Source: Thermococcus sp. (GTDB taxonomy: Archaea > Methanobacteriota_B > Thermococci > Thermococcales > Thermococcaceae). From it: a stretch of 22,548 nucleotides of DNA. Made by a program: the position numbers and the translations under genes. Numbering within the stretch: position 1 is the stretch's first letter; every line of letters begins with the position of its first letter. The stretch spans positions 1 through 22,548 of the forward strand of contig JAMOTW010000160.1 in assembly GCA_027062125.1 (NCBI GenBank). The letters are read 5' to 3'. The notes under the pieces were generated by a model, which was not told where the DNA came from, did no database searches, and worked only from the letters and a program-made list of their open reading frames with translations. This document shows, piece after piece, positions 8,201 through 14,890 of the stretch.

Positions 8201-9177
8201 AACTTCTCGTACAGCTCGTAGTAGAAGCCCTTCTCAACTTTTTCGACAACTTCCTCCCTGGCGCCGGAATCCTCCACTTTGGATTCGAAAGGTTTGGAAT
8301 CATCCGCCTTCTTGCCCTTCTCCTTGGCCTCGACGAACTCCTTTATCCATTCCCAGCCCTCGACACCCATCTTGTCTATGTACTTTACGAGCTTCTTCGC
8401 CTTCTGGAGGACGCCCTCCGCCAGAACGAGAATCGCACCGCCGCGCAGGTGGTTGGTCTCAACGCCGGGAACGTCACGGTGGCTGACTTCAACCTTGTCG
8501 GTCTCTTCGCCGGTTATCTCGATGGGAATGTTCTTCATGGCTAGCCTTACCTCGTCGGCCTCCGGGTGGTACTGCAGTCTCGTGACAGCGCGGTGGTAGA
8601 GGTCTATCTCCTCCACCATTCTCTCAATGTGCTTCTCGCTCGGCTTGAAGCGGTCGAGGCCGAGCTTCTTCCTGACGTAGTCACCGACGAGGACGCTAAG
8701 GGCCTGAGCGGTTCCTCCAGAGCTCCTTATCGGTCCCGCGTAGTAGAGCGCCAGGTACTCGCTCCCGTCGGCCCACTCGTTGCGCTTTATCTTGACGTCA
8801 GCGATACCTTCCAACGGAGCGGAAACTATTCCCTCCGTTAGGATCGCGAGTGCCGTTCTCACCGCCTGCTCCGCATAGCGCTCCTTGCTCCCAAGGTCGC
8901 CGAATTTCCCATCGATTATCTCGTCGACGACCTTAAGCGCCGCCAGCTCCTTACCGTACTCCTTGACGAGAACCCTTATGCGCTCCGCAACGCCCTTGGG
9001 CCCGACGAGGCTCTCCACACGACCGGCCATGTCGGTCGCCTGGGGAACCTCAACCTCTAAACTCGGATCCTTGCCCTGAGCGCGGGCCTTTCTCGCTATC
9101 TCGTAGGCCCTGTCTATCTCGCGCTGGAGGGATTCGAAGTAAGCCTTCATTTCGGGAGAGTAAAGCTCTTCTCCCAT
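5227..9177 (-). CDS. polC: DNA polymerase D large (catalytic) subunit DP2
   Basis: Catalytic subunit of PolD, the replicative DNA polymerase of Euryarchaeota, working with DP1, PCNA and primase at the fork. The 1316 aa have the family length. The catalytic aspartates lie in NCDGDED at about 962-968, within the double-psi beta-barrel core. Zinc modules include CPECGHTGPEHICPRC near 714 and CVKCN...CPKC near 1130-1150. A lysine-rich, probably disordered stretch (about 1210-1300) leads to a C-terminal PCNA-interacting motif ISLDEFF at 1308-1314. Inteins known in some Thermococcales DP2 genes are absent, and the reading is uninterrupted. The ATG follows the DP1 TGA with no gap. It is the last gene of the cdc6-polB-polC operon. 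Confidence 0.97.
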   Translation of the reverse strand: MGEELYSPEMKAYFESLQREIDRAYEIARKARAQGKDPSLEVEVPQATDMAGRVESLVGPKGVAERIRVLVKEYGKELAALKVVDEIIDGKFGDLGSKERYAEQAVRTALAILTEGIVSAPLEGIADVKIKRNEWADGSEYLALYYAGPIRSSGGTAQALSVLVGDYVRKKLGLDRFKPSEKHIERMVEEIDLYHRAVTRLQYHPEADEVRLAMKNIPIEITGEETDKVEVSHRDVPGVETNHLRGGAILVLAEGVLQKAKKLVKYIDKMGVEGWEWIKEFVEAKEKGKKADDSKPFESKVEDSGAREEVVEKVEKGFYYELYEKFRANIAPNKKYTKEIIGGRPLFAEPSENGGFRLRYGRSRTSGFATWSVNPATMLLLDEFIAIGTQMKTERPGKGCIVTPATTVEGPIVKLKNGSVVKVDDYETALKVRNELDEILYVGDALINFGDFLENNQTLLPANYVEEWWVQELVKAIADTYEVELRPFEENPPEAIEEAAEYIEVDLEFLGKLLHDPLRVKPDVETAIHLSKVLDVPFHPYYTLYWNTLKPEEVEELQRALVNAQIEWDEFRKIKFARKLVLENDPQIKRYLELLGLPHRLERTEERRKVIVIDYPWAAALLTPLGNLEWEFKAKPFHTVIDIINENNRIKLRDRGISWIGARMGRPEKAKERKMKPPVQVLFPIGLAGGSSRDIKKAAEEGKVASVEIAFFKCPECGHTGPEHICPRCGTRKELLWHCPKCNVDYSQNEAEGFDFHCPKCGTELKPYARRTIKPSELLRAAMENVKVYGIDRLKGVQGMTSGYKMAEPLEKGLLRAKNDVYVFKDGTIRFDATDAPITHFKPKEIGTSVEKLRELGYTHDFEGKPLERDDQILELKVQDVILPYEAGRYLLKVARFIDDLLEKFYGLPRFYNAEKMEDLVGHLVIGLAPHTSAGIIGRIIGFSDVLVGYAHPYFHAAKRRNCDGDEDSVMLLMDALLNFSRYYLPEKRGGKMDAPLVVTTRLDPREVDSEVHNMDVVRYYPLEFYSATYEMKSPKEIKFIERVEDRLGKPEMYEGLKFTHDTDDIGLGPKMSLYKQLGDMVEKVERQLALAERIRAVDEHHVAETIINSHLVPDLRGNLRSFTRQEFRCVKCNTKYRRPPLTGKCPKCGGKIVLTVSKGAIEKYLPTAKMLVTKYSVLDYTRQRICLTEKDIKSLFENVFPERQRTLMGFSADVCEKMIKARTGKSNGRNGYLDELKANGAKGGRKGEGKKTQEPKKKEATKGPKRSEKKIKPVTGLEKAALKRYLVEEKGKEKEHKAKGKKKKKGISLDEFFGS

Positions 9178-11385
9178 TCAAACCCCCTCGCAGAACTGAT
9201 CGAAGCTCACAACGGCCCTCAGGCGGGCGGTCTCAACGTCTATTATCGGAACCCTTGCCGGGGTGGGGACTATGTTCACCATCTTCTGGAACTCGGTCTG
9301 GGCCTGCCAGGTGCCGCTGTTTATCAGAAAGACCCCGTTGTAAATCTTATACTCCATAACGTGAACGTGACCGGCCTGGAACAGGTCCGGGACGGACTCT
9401 ATGACGAGCGTGTCCTCAGGATCGGGTGCAATCGGAACCTTCTCACCGAAGGTCGGCGCCAAGTGGCGGAGCTTGAGGAGGTCAAGCATCGCCTCGGCCG
9501 GCCTGTGGTGGCTCCGGTTGGGTATGAAGTTGACGACATCTTCGATTCCCCTTCCGTGGGCGATGAGGAAGTCCCTGCCGTGGAGCCTCACAACGGCGGG
9601 GTTGCTTATCATCACCGCGTTCTTGAGCTTCTTGAGGGGCCTTGCGTACTCGTCGTAGAAGCCCGGCTGCGGAAGGGCCGTCCTCGCCGCGTCGTGGTTG
9701 CCCGGGCCGATGAACATCGTTATGTGGTCCGGGACGTTCCGGAGCAGGTTGTAGAGGGCCTCGTACTGGTCGAAGATGTCGGGGATTTCCAGCTCGTTGT
9801 ACTGGCCGGGGTAGATGCCGATTCCGTCAACGACGTCACCGGCAAGTATCATGTATTTTATCCTGCTCACTAGCTCCTCTTCTTTCCTGTTGTTGACCTC
9901 GCCATTGAGCCACTCGAGGAACTTCTCGAAGGCCTTCTCGCAGAACTTGTTGCTGCCGACGTGGATGTCACTGAGAAGCACCGCGTAGACTTTCTCCTCA
10001 AGAGGCGGCTTCGTGCGCTTGAACTTCGGAACATCGGGGAGGAAAATCCTGTTGGCAAAGAATATGCCCCTGCCGGAGTACCTTCCCTTGAAGGCAACCA
10101 CCACATCGGGCATTATCTGGAAGAACTTCTTGCTCTCCGAGTTGTTCCGGTTTATGAAGACCTTGATTACCCCAGTGTTGTCCTCGACCTCGAACATGTA
10201 GCCCTTTGCCGTCTCGCGCTTGCTGTTAATGAGGCCGATTATCGTGACCTCGTCCTCGCCGCGGACGTAGCTCAGCTTTCCTATGTCGATGACGCTTCCA
10301 AGCTCCGGGTTCTCGCGGAGAATTCTGCGCATCTTCCTGAGCCTGCTCCTGAAGTAGTCGGCGTAAACCTTGATTACGATCTCGCCCTCCTTGCTGGCCG
10401 CGCTCTTGACCTTGGGAACCTCGAACTTGACGTTCTTGACGTCGAAGGCCACCTCCCACTCGTCCGGAATCTCCTTCGCCCTGTAGTGGAAGCCCTCCTT
10501 AGGGGTTATCACGACGTCGCGGTAGACGGAGTAGCTCTTTTCCTCCTCCGGAACCTCCTCGGCGGTGTAGGCTATCGGAACCCCGTAGTCGCCGTAGACT
10601 ATCTTCGGCTTCACCCCGTTGCCGTTCCCCTCGTAGTACTCCTCCGAGTCCGCGTAGCCGTTTCCATTGTAGCCGTTGCCGTTTTCTATCGATGCCTCTG
10701 GAACGGAAACCTCCGACGGGGATTCTTCGGGGGCGGGCTGCTCAATAGCCGATTCGACCCCACCGACGTCTTCCTGCGCTTCTTCCACATACCCCTCCCT
10801 TTCCACTGGAAGGGTCCCGCCGGATGAATCCTCGACCTCGTTCTCCTCAGGGGCGGTTTCACCGGGGGACGGCTCATGGGGCACCCCCGCCCCAGCAGTT
10901 CCAGTGGAAACAAAACTCTTCCCTCCAGAAAAGTCGGAAGTTTCTTCCTCTAAACCACCAGAAGAAGGCACCACAGGAGTGCTTTCGGAGACAGTTCCAG
11001 TGGAAATGGAGGTCCCACCACCCGACCCTGGCCGCGATTCCAGAGCCAATATTTCGCCGACATTGGCAGGCATCGGGGTGGAATCACCGGAAGGAGCCAC
11101 ATGAGCCCCATTTTCGTCCGTCGAAGACACCTCTTCCGAGAACTCCCCACCAAATTCCAGGGGCTCATGGACACCCCCTTCTACTGGAGCTCCAGCCGAA
11201 AGTATGCCCTTTTTCCTGAGGAACTCCTCGGCCATCGAGGAATCTATCACGAAGGCTCCCCTGGCCTTGGCGAACTTTATCAGCTCGGCGAGAGTGAAGT
11301 CCTTCTTGTAGTAATCCGAGAGAAGGTAGTAGGCCGAGGGCGTTATTAGATAGCGATTGGTGAGCAAATCCTCAACGAGCCCCAT
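9178..11385 (-). CDS. polB: DNA polymerase D small subunit DP1 (3'-5' exonuclease)
   Basis: Proofreading subunit of PolD, with an Mre11-like calcineurin-type phosphoesterase. Catalytic metal ligands are in DIHVGS (D473, H475), GDVVDG (D517), GPGNHD (N563-H564-D565), AHGR (H610) and GHVH (H673, H675). An OB fold spans roughly 375-450. Residues 1-60 form an N-terminal helical domain. Residues about 65-280 are a low-complexity Ser/Gly/Glu/Pro linker ending in an NGNGY-type run, making this 735-aa protein longer than the Pyrococcus enzyme (about 610-620 aa). Three ORB-core sequences lie within the linker codons (10803, 10901, 10997), encoding STG twice and PVE once. Its ATG overlaps the cdc6 stop (TAATG), so it is translationally coupled. 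Confidence 0.96.
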   Translation of the reverse strand: MGLVEDLLTNRYLITPSAYYLLSDYYKKDFTLAELIKFAKARGAFVIDSSMAEEFLRKKGILSAGAPVEGGVHEPLEFGGEFSEEVSSTDENGAHVAPSGDSTPMPANVGEILALESRPGSGGGTSISTGTVSESTPVVPSSGGLEEETSDFSGGKSFVSTGTAGAGVPHEPSPGETAPEENEVEDSSGGTLPVEREGYVEEAQEDVGGVESAIEQPAPEESPSEVSVPEASIENGNGYNGNGYADSEEYYEGNGNGVKPKIVYGDYGVPIAYTAEEVPEEEKSYSVYRDVVITPKEGFHYRAKEIPDEWEVAFDVKNVKFEVPKVKSAASKEGEIVIKVYADYFRSRLRKMRRILRENPELGSVIDIGKLSYVRGEDEVTIIGLINSKRETAKGYMFEVEDNTGVIKVFINRNNSESKKFFQIMPDVVVAFKGRYSGRGIFFANRIFLPDVPKFKRTKPPLEEKVYAVLLSDIHVGSNKFCEKAFEKFLEWLNGEVNNRKEEELVSRIKYMILAGDVVDGIGIYPGQYNELEIPDIFDQYEALYNLLRNVPDHITMFIGPGNHDAARTALPQPGFYDEYARPLKKLKNAVMISNPAVVRLHGRDFLIAHGRGIEDVVNFIPNRSHHRPAEAMLDLLKLRHLAPTFGEKVPIAPDPEDTLVIESVPDLFQAGHVHVMEYKIYNGVFLINSGTWQAQTEFQKMVNIVPTPARVPIIDVETARLRAVVSFDQFCEGV
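10800..10813. repeat. Mini-ORB in DP1 linker, copy 1
   Basis: TTTCCACTGGAAGG is flanked by CCC and GGG, making a larger inverted repeat. It encodes LPVE of the DP1 linker on the minus strand. Confidence 0.5.
10898..10926 (+). repeat. ORB-like element in DP1 linker, copy 2
   Basis: GTTCCAGTGGAAACAAAACT followed by CTTCCC resembles a full ORB with a pyrimidine-interrupted tail. It encodes KSFVSTGT of the linker on the other strand. Confidence 0.55.
10994..11010 (+). repeat. Mini-ORB in DP1 linker, copy 3
   Basis: AGTTCCAGTGGAAATGG carries the palindromic core and encodes SISTGT of the linker on the minus strand. Confidence 0.5.
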
Positions 11386-12632
11386 TAGAGCAGCCTCCTC
11401 TGGCGGGACATGCTTATCGTGAGCATGGTCTGAAGCTGGGGATCATGGCGGTATATGTTCTTGACCTTATAAGGTGTTACGTTCAGGCGGATCTCCTTGG
11501 TCCTTCCATAGCGGCCCTTGCTGACGACTTTAGCGTTGATGATGCCGAGCATGTCGAGCTCGTTGATGAGGTCGCTGACGCGCCTCTGGGTGAGGGGCTC
11601 GAGGTCTATGTGGTCGCAGAGGGACTTGTAAACCGAGTAGACGTCACCCGTGTTGGCCGGGAGCTCACCGTTTTCATCGAGCAGCACTATCGCGTAGAGG
11701 AGAACCTTCGAGTGGAGCGGAAGGGTCTTTATGACCTCCTCCATGGTGTCCTGCTCTATCTTCTCCTGGGCCTTCCAGACGTGCCTCTCCGTTACTTTGC
11801 TCGCCCCCTCGCGCTCGGCTATCTCACCGGCGACGCGGAGGAGATCCAAAGCGCGCCTCGCGTCGCCGTGTTCCCTCGCCGCCAAAGCGGCACAGAGGGG
11901 CACGACACCGTCGTCAAGGACCCCATCGTTGAAGGCATCCTTGGCACGCTGCATGAGTATATCGCGGAGCTGGTTGGCGTCGTAGGGCGGGAAGACAACC
12001 TCTTCCTCGCTCAAACTGGAGAGAACGCGCGCGTCCAGGTACTCCTTGAACTTCAGGTCGTTTGAGATGCCGATTATGCTGACCTTGGCAAGGCTCAGCT
12101 CCGTGTTTATTCTCGTGAGGGAGTAGAGTATATCGTCGCCGCTCTTCTTGATGAGCTTGTCTATCTCGTCGAGAACTATTATGACGAAGCGCTCACGGGC
12201 GTCTATGACCTCCTTGAGCTTGGCGTAGACCTCATCGGTCGGCCAGCCGACGAGGGGTACCTCGACGCCGCTCTCAGCCTTGAAGTAGTTGACTATGTTC
12301 GCGAGAACGCGGTACTGGGTGTCCACTATCTCACAGTTGATGTAGATGACGTCGACGGGGATGTCGTACTTGTCGGATATCTTCTTCAGCTCTTCAGTAA
12401 CGAACTTGATGGTGACGGTCTTACCGGTACCGGTCTTTCCATAAACAAAGACGTTGGACGGGGTTTCACCCCTGAGAACAGGGACGAGGATATGGGCGAG
12501 CTCCTCTATCTGCTCGCGCCTGTGGGGGAGCTCCTTTGGAGTATAGCTGTGTCTGAGAACCTCCTTATTTTTAAAGATCTTCTTTGCGTGAAGGTACTTC
12601 TCGAAGATTGAATCAAGGTAATTGTCGTCCAT
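11385..12632 (-). CDS. cdc6: Origin recognition initiator Orc1/Cdc6
   Basis: AAA+ initiator that binds ORB elements and remodels the origin for MCM loading. The 415 aa match the Thermococcales protein. Walker A GKTGTGKT is at 65-72, Walker B IIVLDEID at 151-158, sensor 1 GISND at 188-192, sensor 2 near GDARRALDLL, and a winged-helix DNA-binding domain covers about 310-415. The ATG at 12632 (MDDNYLDSIFEKY) is chosen because it follows GGGTGGTGG and matches the family N terminus. A start at 12707 would add 25 atypical residues and lies about where transcription would begin. Its stop overlaps the DP1 start by one base (TAATG). A mini-ORB ends 13 nt upstream of the start, suggesting autoregulation. 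Confidence 0.96.
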   Translation of the reverse strand: MDDNYLDSIFEKYLHAKKIFKNKEVLRHSYTPKELPHRREQIEELAHILVPVLRGETPSNVFVYGKTGTGKTVTIKFVTEELKKISDKYDIPVDVIYINCEIVDTQYRVLANIVNYFKAESGVEVPLVGWPTDEVYAKLKEVIDARERFVIIVLDEIDKLIKKSGDDILYSLTRINTELSLAKVSIIGISNDLKFKEYLDARVLSSLSEEEVVFPPYDANQLRDILMQRAKDAFNDGVLDDGVVPLCAALAAREHGDARRALDLLRVAGEIAEREGASKVTERHVWKAQEKIEQDTMEEVIKTLPLHSKVLLYAIVLLDENGELPANTGDVYSVYKSLCDHIDLEPLTQRRVSDLINELDMLGIINAKVVSKGRYGRTKEIRLNVTPYKVKNIYRHDPQLQTMLTISMSRQRRLL

Positions 12633-12644
12633 GACCACCACCCA

Positions 12645-12659
12645 CTCCACTGGAAACCC
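12645..12659 (+). promoter_or_regulatory. Mini-ORB in the cdc6 leader
   Basis: CTCCACTGGAAACCC lies immediately upstream of the cdc6 ribosome binding site, inside the expected 5' leader or just downstream of the promoter. An initiator bound here could block transcription of its own operon. The autoregulatory role is inference. Confidence 0.5.
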
Positions 12660-12716
12660 AGGCCGATTGCAGGAGTTTGTACAGATTGTACTGGATATCT
12701 TCGCCATTTAGACAAG

Positions 12717-12727
12717 TTTAATTCAAA
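12717..12727 (-). promoter_or_regulatory. Candidate TATA box of the cdc6-polB-polC operon
   Basis: TTGAATTAAAC on the minus strand would start transcription near 12694, giving a leader of about 60 nt that includes the mini-ORB. A second possible TATA (GGCATATAAACC, 12829-12840) lies further upstream. Three TGTACA palindromes (12679, 12739, 12770) surround this promoter. Confidence 0.4.
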
Positions 12728-12832
12728 TTATTGTCATTTGTACACCGTAGTGCCCCCTGTTATGGGCAATGTACACATATTCCAGAGGAAGCACCGGATG
12801 CAGAGGAAAGCATAGATAATCGAGGCCAGGGG

Positions 12833-12840
12833 TTTATATG
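12833..12840 (+). promoter_or_regulatory. Orphan plus-strand promoter-like TATA
   Basis: GGGGTTTATATG looks like a strong Thermococcales promoter but no plus-strand gene follows. The expected transcript would run antisense to the broken paralogue. On the other strand the same bases read CATATAAACCCC and could serve cdc6. Confidence 0.3.
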
Positions 12841-12911
12841 CCTTGTTGAACAGGGGGATGTAAAAAGGGTTTCAGAATATGGAAAGGATAACCAAAGAAA
12901 ATCGAGGAGGA

Positions 12912-13442
12912 TCACTCCCCTTCGGCCTCGGACTCCCCTTCCAGAGCTTCCATAACGGCGTCGGGGAGCTTTTTCGCATCCCCTTCGTCGAGGCCAACCC
13001 TGACTGAAAGGAACTCCATGAGCTGGTCGTAGGTCCATCCCTCGGCTATTCTCTCCAGAAGCATGGCCAGGATGCGGTCAAATATCCTGTCAACGAACTC
13101 CTCCTCAAGGCCAAGGGCCGAAACTCCCGAGAGAAGTCCTATTGCCAGAGCCGTCAGGGCGTCGTTGAACTCCTCCTTGCCGAGGGTTTTCTTGTCCAGG
13201 TCAACGCGGATGTTGACGGAGTCATTGGGCTGTCCAAGGCTGAACTTCATCATGTAAATCTTGTCGTTGAGCTACAGAAGAGTAGGGTACACGTACAGCT
13301 TGTCCTCATTGCTGAGTCCGCAGGTCTCAAGACTGATCGGAATGACCGGTGGACGAACTTCCCAAGGAAGGTCAACTATGTCAGCGGCGTCCTCGCTACC
13401 CGACCTAAGCCACTCAAGAACCTGGGCCTCAATATCAACCAT
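12912..13442 (-). pseudogene. Broken paralogue of the adjacent 207-aa unknown gene
   Basis: Reading from an ATG at 13442 (preceded by GGGGGTGAT) gives MVDIEAQVLEWLRSGSEDA, clearly homologous to MDEIETKVLEWLRNGNDTA of the gene at 13571-14194. About 25-30 codons are missing in frame after the conserved DIVDLPW motif (around 13360). An in-frame TAG at 13272-13274 then replaces the arginine codon of the motif LLRLND. After that the frame is open to 12912 and ends in an acidic tail. Both lesions point to a decaying duplicate. The part after the stop has ATG codons at 13253 and 13250 and could still be made as a protein of about 110 aa, though I see no good ribosome binding site for it. Confidence 0.8.
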
Positions 13443-13570
13443 AACAAATCACCCCCGCAATGTACAACACCACAAGACAAAACGCATCAAACCCCAAAAT
13501 ATTAAGAAAACGTACGAATGAGTACACGAGGGAGTGAAGCCATCGGCGGAAAACAAACTCGGGGGGACCG

Positions 13571-14194
13571 TCAGAAATACCCCACGTCCGGTTCCTCGCC
13601 CCCCATCGAGCGCTTCGCCTCGAAGACCTGGTCCAGAAGGGTCTTGGCGTCCTCAACGGGCATGCCCACCTTGACCGTGAGGAACCTCATGAGCTCCTCC
13701 CTGCTGGCGCCCTTCTGCATCCTCTCGACGACCATGCCGACTATGCGGTCGAAGACCTCCTGGGCGAACGCCTCCTCGAGGCCCAAAGCGGACACGGAGG
13801 ACAGGAGGCCGATGAGGAGGGCAGTTAAGGCGTCGTTGAACTCATCCTTACCGAGGGTTTTCTTGTCGAGGTCAACGCGAAGGTAGACGTCGTCGTTCAT
13901 CCCCGCGAGCGTGAACTTCATCATGTGAACCTGGTCGTTGAGCCTGAGGAGGGTGTGGTAGACCCTGAGCTTGTCCTCCTTTGTCATTGAGAATGTTTCA
14001 AGGCCGAGGGGCACTATCAGGTGGATGAACCCCTCCGAGAACATCACCATCAGGGAAAAGGGCATCCTCGGATGCTCGGCAACGTAGGTGTTGGGCTGAA
14101 CCTCCTTGACGCTCCAGGGGAGGTCCACTATGTCCTGGGCGGTGTCGTTTCCATTCCTAAGCCACTCGAGGACCTTGGTCTCGATCTCATCCAT
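13571..14194 (-). CDS. Protein of unknown function beside the origin (YbjN-like?)
   Basis: A 207-aa cytosolic protein with no membrane segment or catalytic motif that I can see. The order of elements (short helix, strands around SLMVMFSEGFIHLIVPLG, then VYLRVDLDKKTL and a helical C-terminal half) resembles the YbjN/type III chaperone-like fold, a structural guess only. The ATG at 14194 is preferred over the GTG at 14203 because GGTGATCCC precedes it and because the start aligns with the paralogue. It sits between cdc6 and the origin. Its minus-strand promoter (AAGTTAATTAACC, 14224-14236) abuts ORB half-sites at 14237-14255, so initiator binding could influence it. Confidence 0.75.
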   Translation of the reverse strand: MDEIETKVLEWLRNGNDTAQDIVDLPWSVKEVQPNTYVAEHPRMPFSLMVMFSEGFIHLIVPLGLETFSMTKEDKLRVYHTLLRLNDQVHMMKFTLAGMNDDVYLRVDLDKKTLGKDEFNDALTALLIGLLSSVSALGLEEAFAQEVFDRIVGMVVERMQKGASREELMRFLTVKVGMPVEDAKTLLDQVFEAKRSMGGEEPDVGYF

Positions 14195-14223
14195 TGGGAT
14201 CACCGTACATAGTAGGCGTTCGG

Positions 14224-14236
14224 GTTAATTAACTTT
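14224..14236 (-). promoter_or_regulatory. TATA region of the origin-proximal unknown gene
   Basis: AAGTTAATTAACC on the minus strand is centred about 36 bp before the ATG at 14194 and directly adjoins the ORB half-sites at 14237-14255. Confidence 0.5.
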
Positions 14237-14255
14237 GCACTGGAAACCCCAGTGG
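14237..14255. repeat. Inverted ORB half-sites
   Basis: CACTGGAAACCCCAGTGG pairs CACTGG with CCAGTG around a 5-base spacer, directly beside the TATA of the 13571-14194 gene. Confidence 0.5.
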
Positions 14256-14285
14256 ACGGCACCAAAGTTCAAGCGAAACGTACGG

Positions 14286-14312
14286 TCTCCACAGGAAACG
14301 AAAGGGTTCAGG
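14286..14312 (+). repeat. ORB-like element, left arm of oriC
   Basis: CTCCACAGGAAACGAAAGGG then TTCAGGG closely resembles the crenarchaeal form of the ORB (CTCCACAGGAAAC core plus G run). Confidence 0.6.
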
Positions 14313-14320
14313 GCACAGCA

Positions 14321-14409
14321 ATGGACACCAGAATTTTACAAATATCAACGACACTATGAGCACATTGGGGCATTTCCACTGGGAGGAGAATGCACGCTGA
14401 TGGACACCA
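14321..14409 (+). repeat. Direct repeat ATGGACACCARAAT in oriC
   Basis: ATGGACACCAGAAT at 14321 recurs as ATGGACACCAAAAT at 14400. A looser third copy, GTGGACGGCACCAAAG, starts at 14252. Spacing is about 70 and 79 bp. No known element explains them. Confidence 0.45.
14373..14386 (-). repeat. Mini-ORB in oriC
   Basis: TTTCCACTGGGAGG on the plus strand reads CCTCCCAGTGGAAA on the minus strand, matching the core of an ORB in reverse orientation. Confidence 0.5.
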
Positions 14410-14492
14410 AAATGCGAACATCGCTGACCGTTCGTGTGCATTTCAGGAAAACGTTTTAGTTTTACATTTTAAAAGATGTTAACAAAATCGTA

Positions 14493-14522
14493 CCCCCAGG
14501 GAGTTTCATTTCCTGTGGAAGC
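14493..14522 (-). repeat. Origin recognition box, left inverted copy
   Basis: On the minus strand the core TTCCACAGGAAATGAAACTC is followed by CCTGGGGG, that is dyad core, spacer and G run. The G run points away from the AT-rich segment. Confidence 0.85.
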
Positions 14523-14574
14523 GGGTTTTGGCTACTCCCGTTTCCTTTCTCGTTTTTGGTGAAACTCTCCCGTT

Positions 14575-14745
14575 TTTTCTATGAGTTCCTGTATTTATAG
14601 ATTTTTATGAACAATGTTCATAAAAATGTTTCAATTGAAGTTGTTAATGAATATTCACCCAAAAAATCCCGAGATGTCTTAAAAGGTATCAATTTTCCGT
14701 TTGTAATCTGGTTTATAAATCATGCTTTCTTTTGTTTCTCCTGCC
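14575..14745. other. AT-rich candidate DNA unwinding element
   Basis: A markedly AT-rich stretch lies between the two inverted ORBs and contains a perfect palindrome with 13-nt arms (ATTTTTATGAACA) around a single central A at 14601-14627. Position and composition fit the duplex unwinding element. Confidence 0.65.
14601..14627. repeat. 27-bp perfect palindrome in the AT-rich segment
   Basis: Arm ATTTTTATGAACA, centre A at 14614, then the exact reverse complement. There is no T run after it and no gene boundary within 280 bp, so it is not an obvious terminator. Confidence 0.85.
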
Positions 14746-14770
14746 AGAGGCGTCCATTTCCAAAACTGGG

Positions 14771-14800
14771 CTCCAGTGGAAATGAAACTCTGGGGGGTCT
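14771..14800 (+). repeat. Origin recognition box, right copy
   Basis: The core CTCCAGTGGAAATGAAACTC is followed by TGGGGGG, a textbook full-length ORB with its G run pointing rightward, away from the AT-rich segment. Confidence 0.9.
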
Positions 14801-14828
14801 TTCAGATGGCCATCGAAAAAGACCTTTA

Positions 14829-14842
14829 TTTCCACTGGAAAA
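14829..14842. repeat. Mini-ORB at the right end of oriC
   Basis: ATTTCCACTGGAAA is an almost perfect palindrome around the ORB core, about 45 bp ahead of the potassium channel TATA. Confidence 0.55.
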
Positions 14843-14882
14843 ACTGCTCCATCCATGAACTTCTCGGGACAGTGGTGATAGG

Positions 14883-14890
14883 TTTTTAAA
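14883..14890 (+). promoter_or_regulatory. TATA box of the potassium channel gene
   Basis: TTTTTAAA is centred about 26 bp before the ATG at 14913, fitting a leaderless transcript. Confidence 0.55.

Noticed and set aside
5227..9177. Possible intein in DP2
   Set aside because: The NCDGDED active-site region, a known intein site in relatives, is continuous, and total length is that of an intein-free protein.
10594..11200. Possible frameshift or foreign insertion in DP1
   Set aside because: The low-complexity linker is in frame throughout and both flanking domains are intact, so it is a disordered linker and not a break.
12633..12707. Longer cdc6 starting at 12707
   Set aside because: It adds 25 residues not typical of the family, lacks a ribosome binding site, and the likely TATA would start transcription downstream of that ATG.
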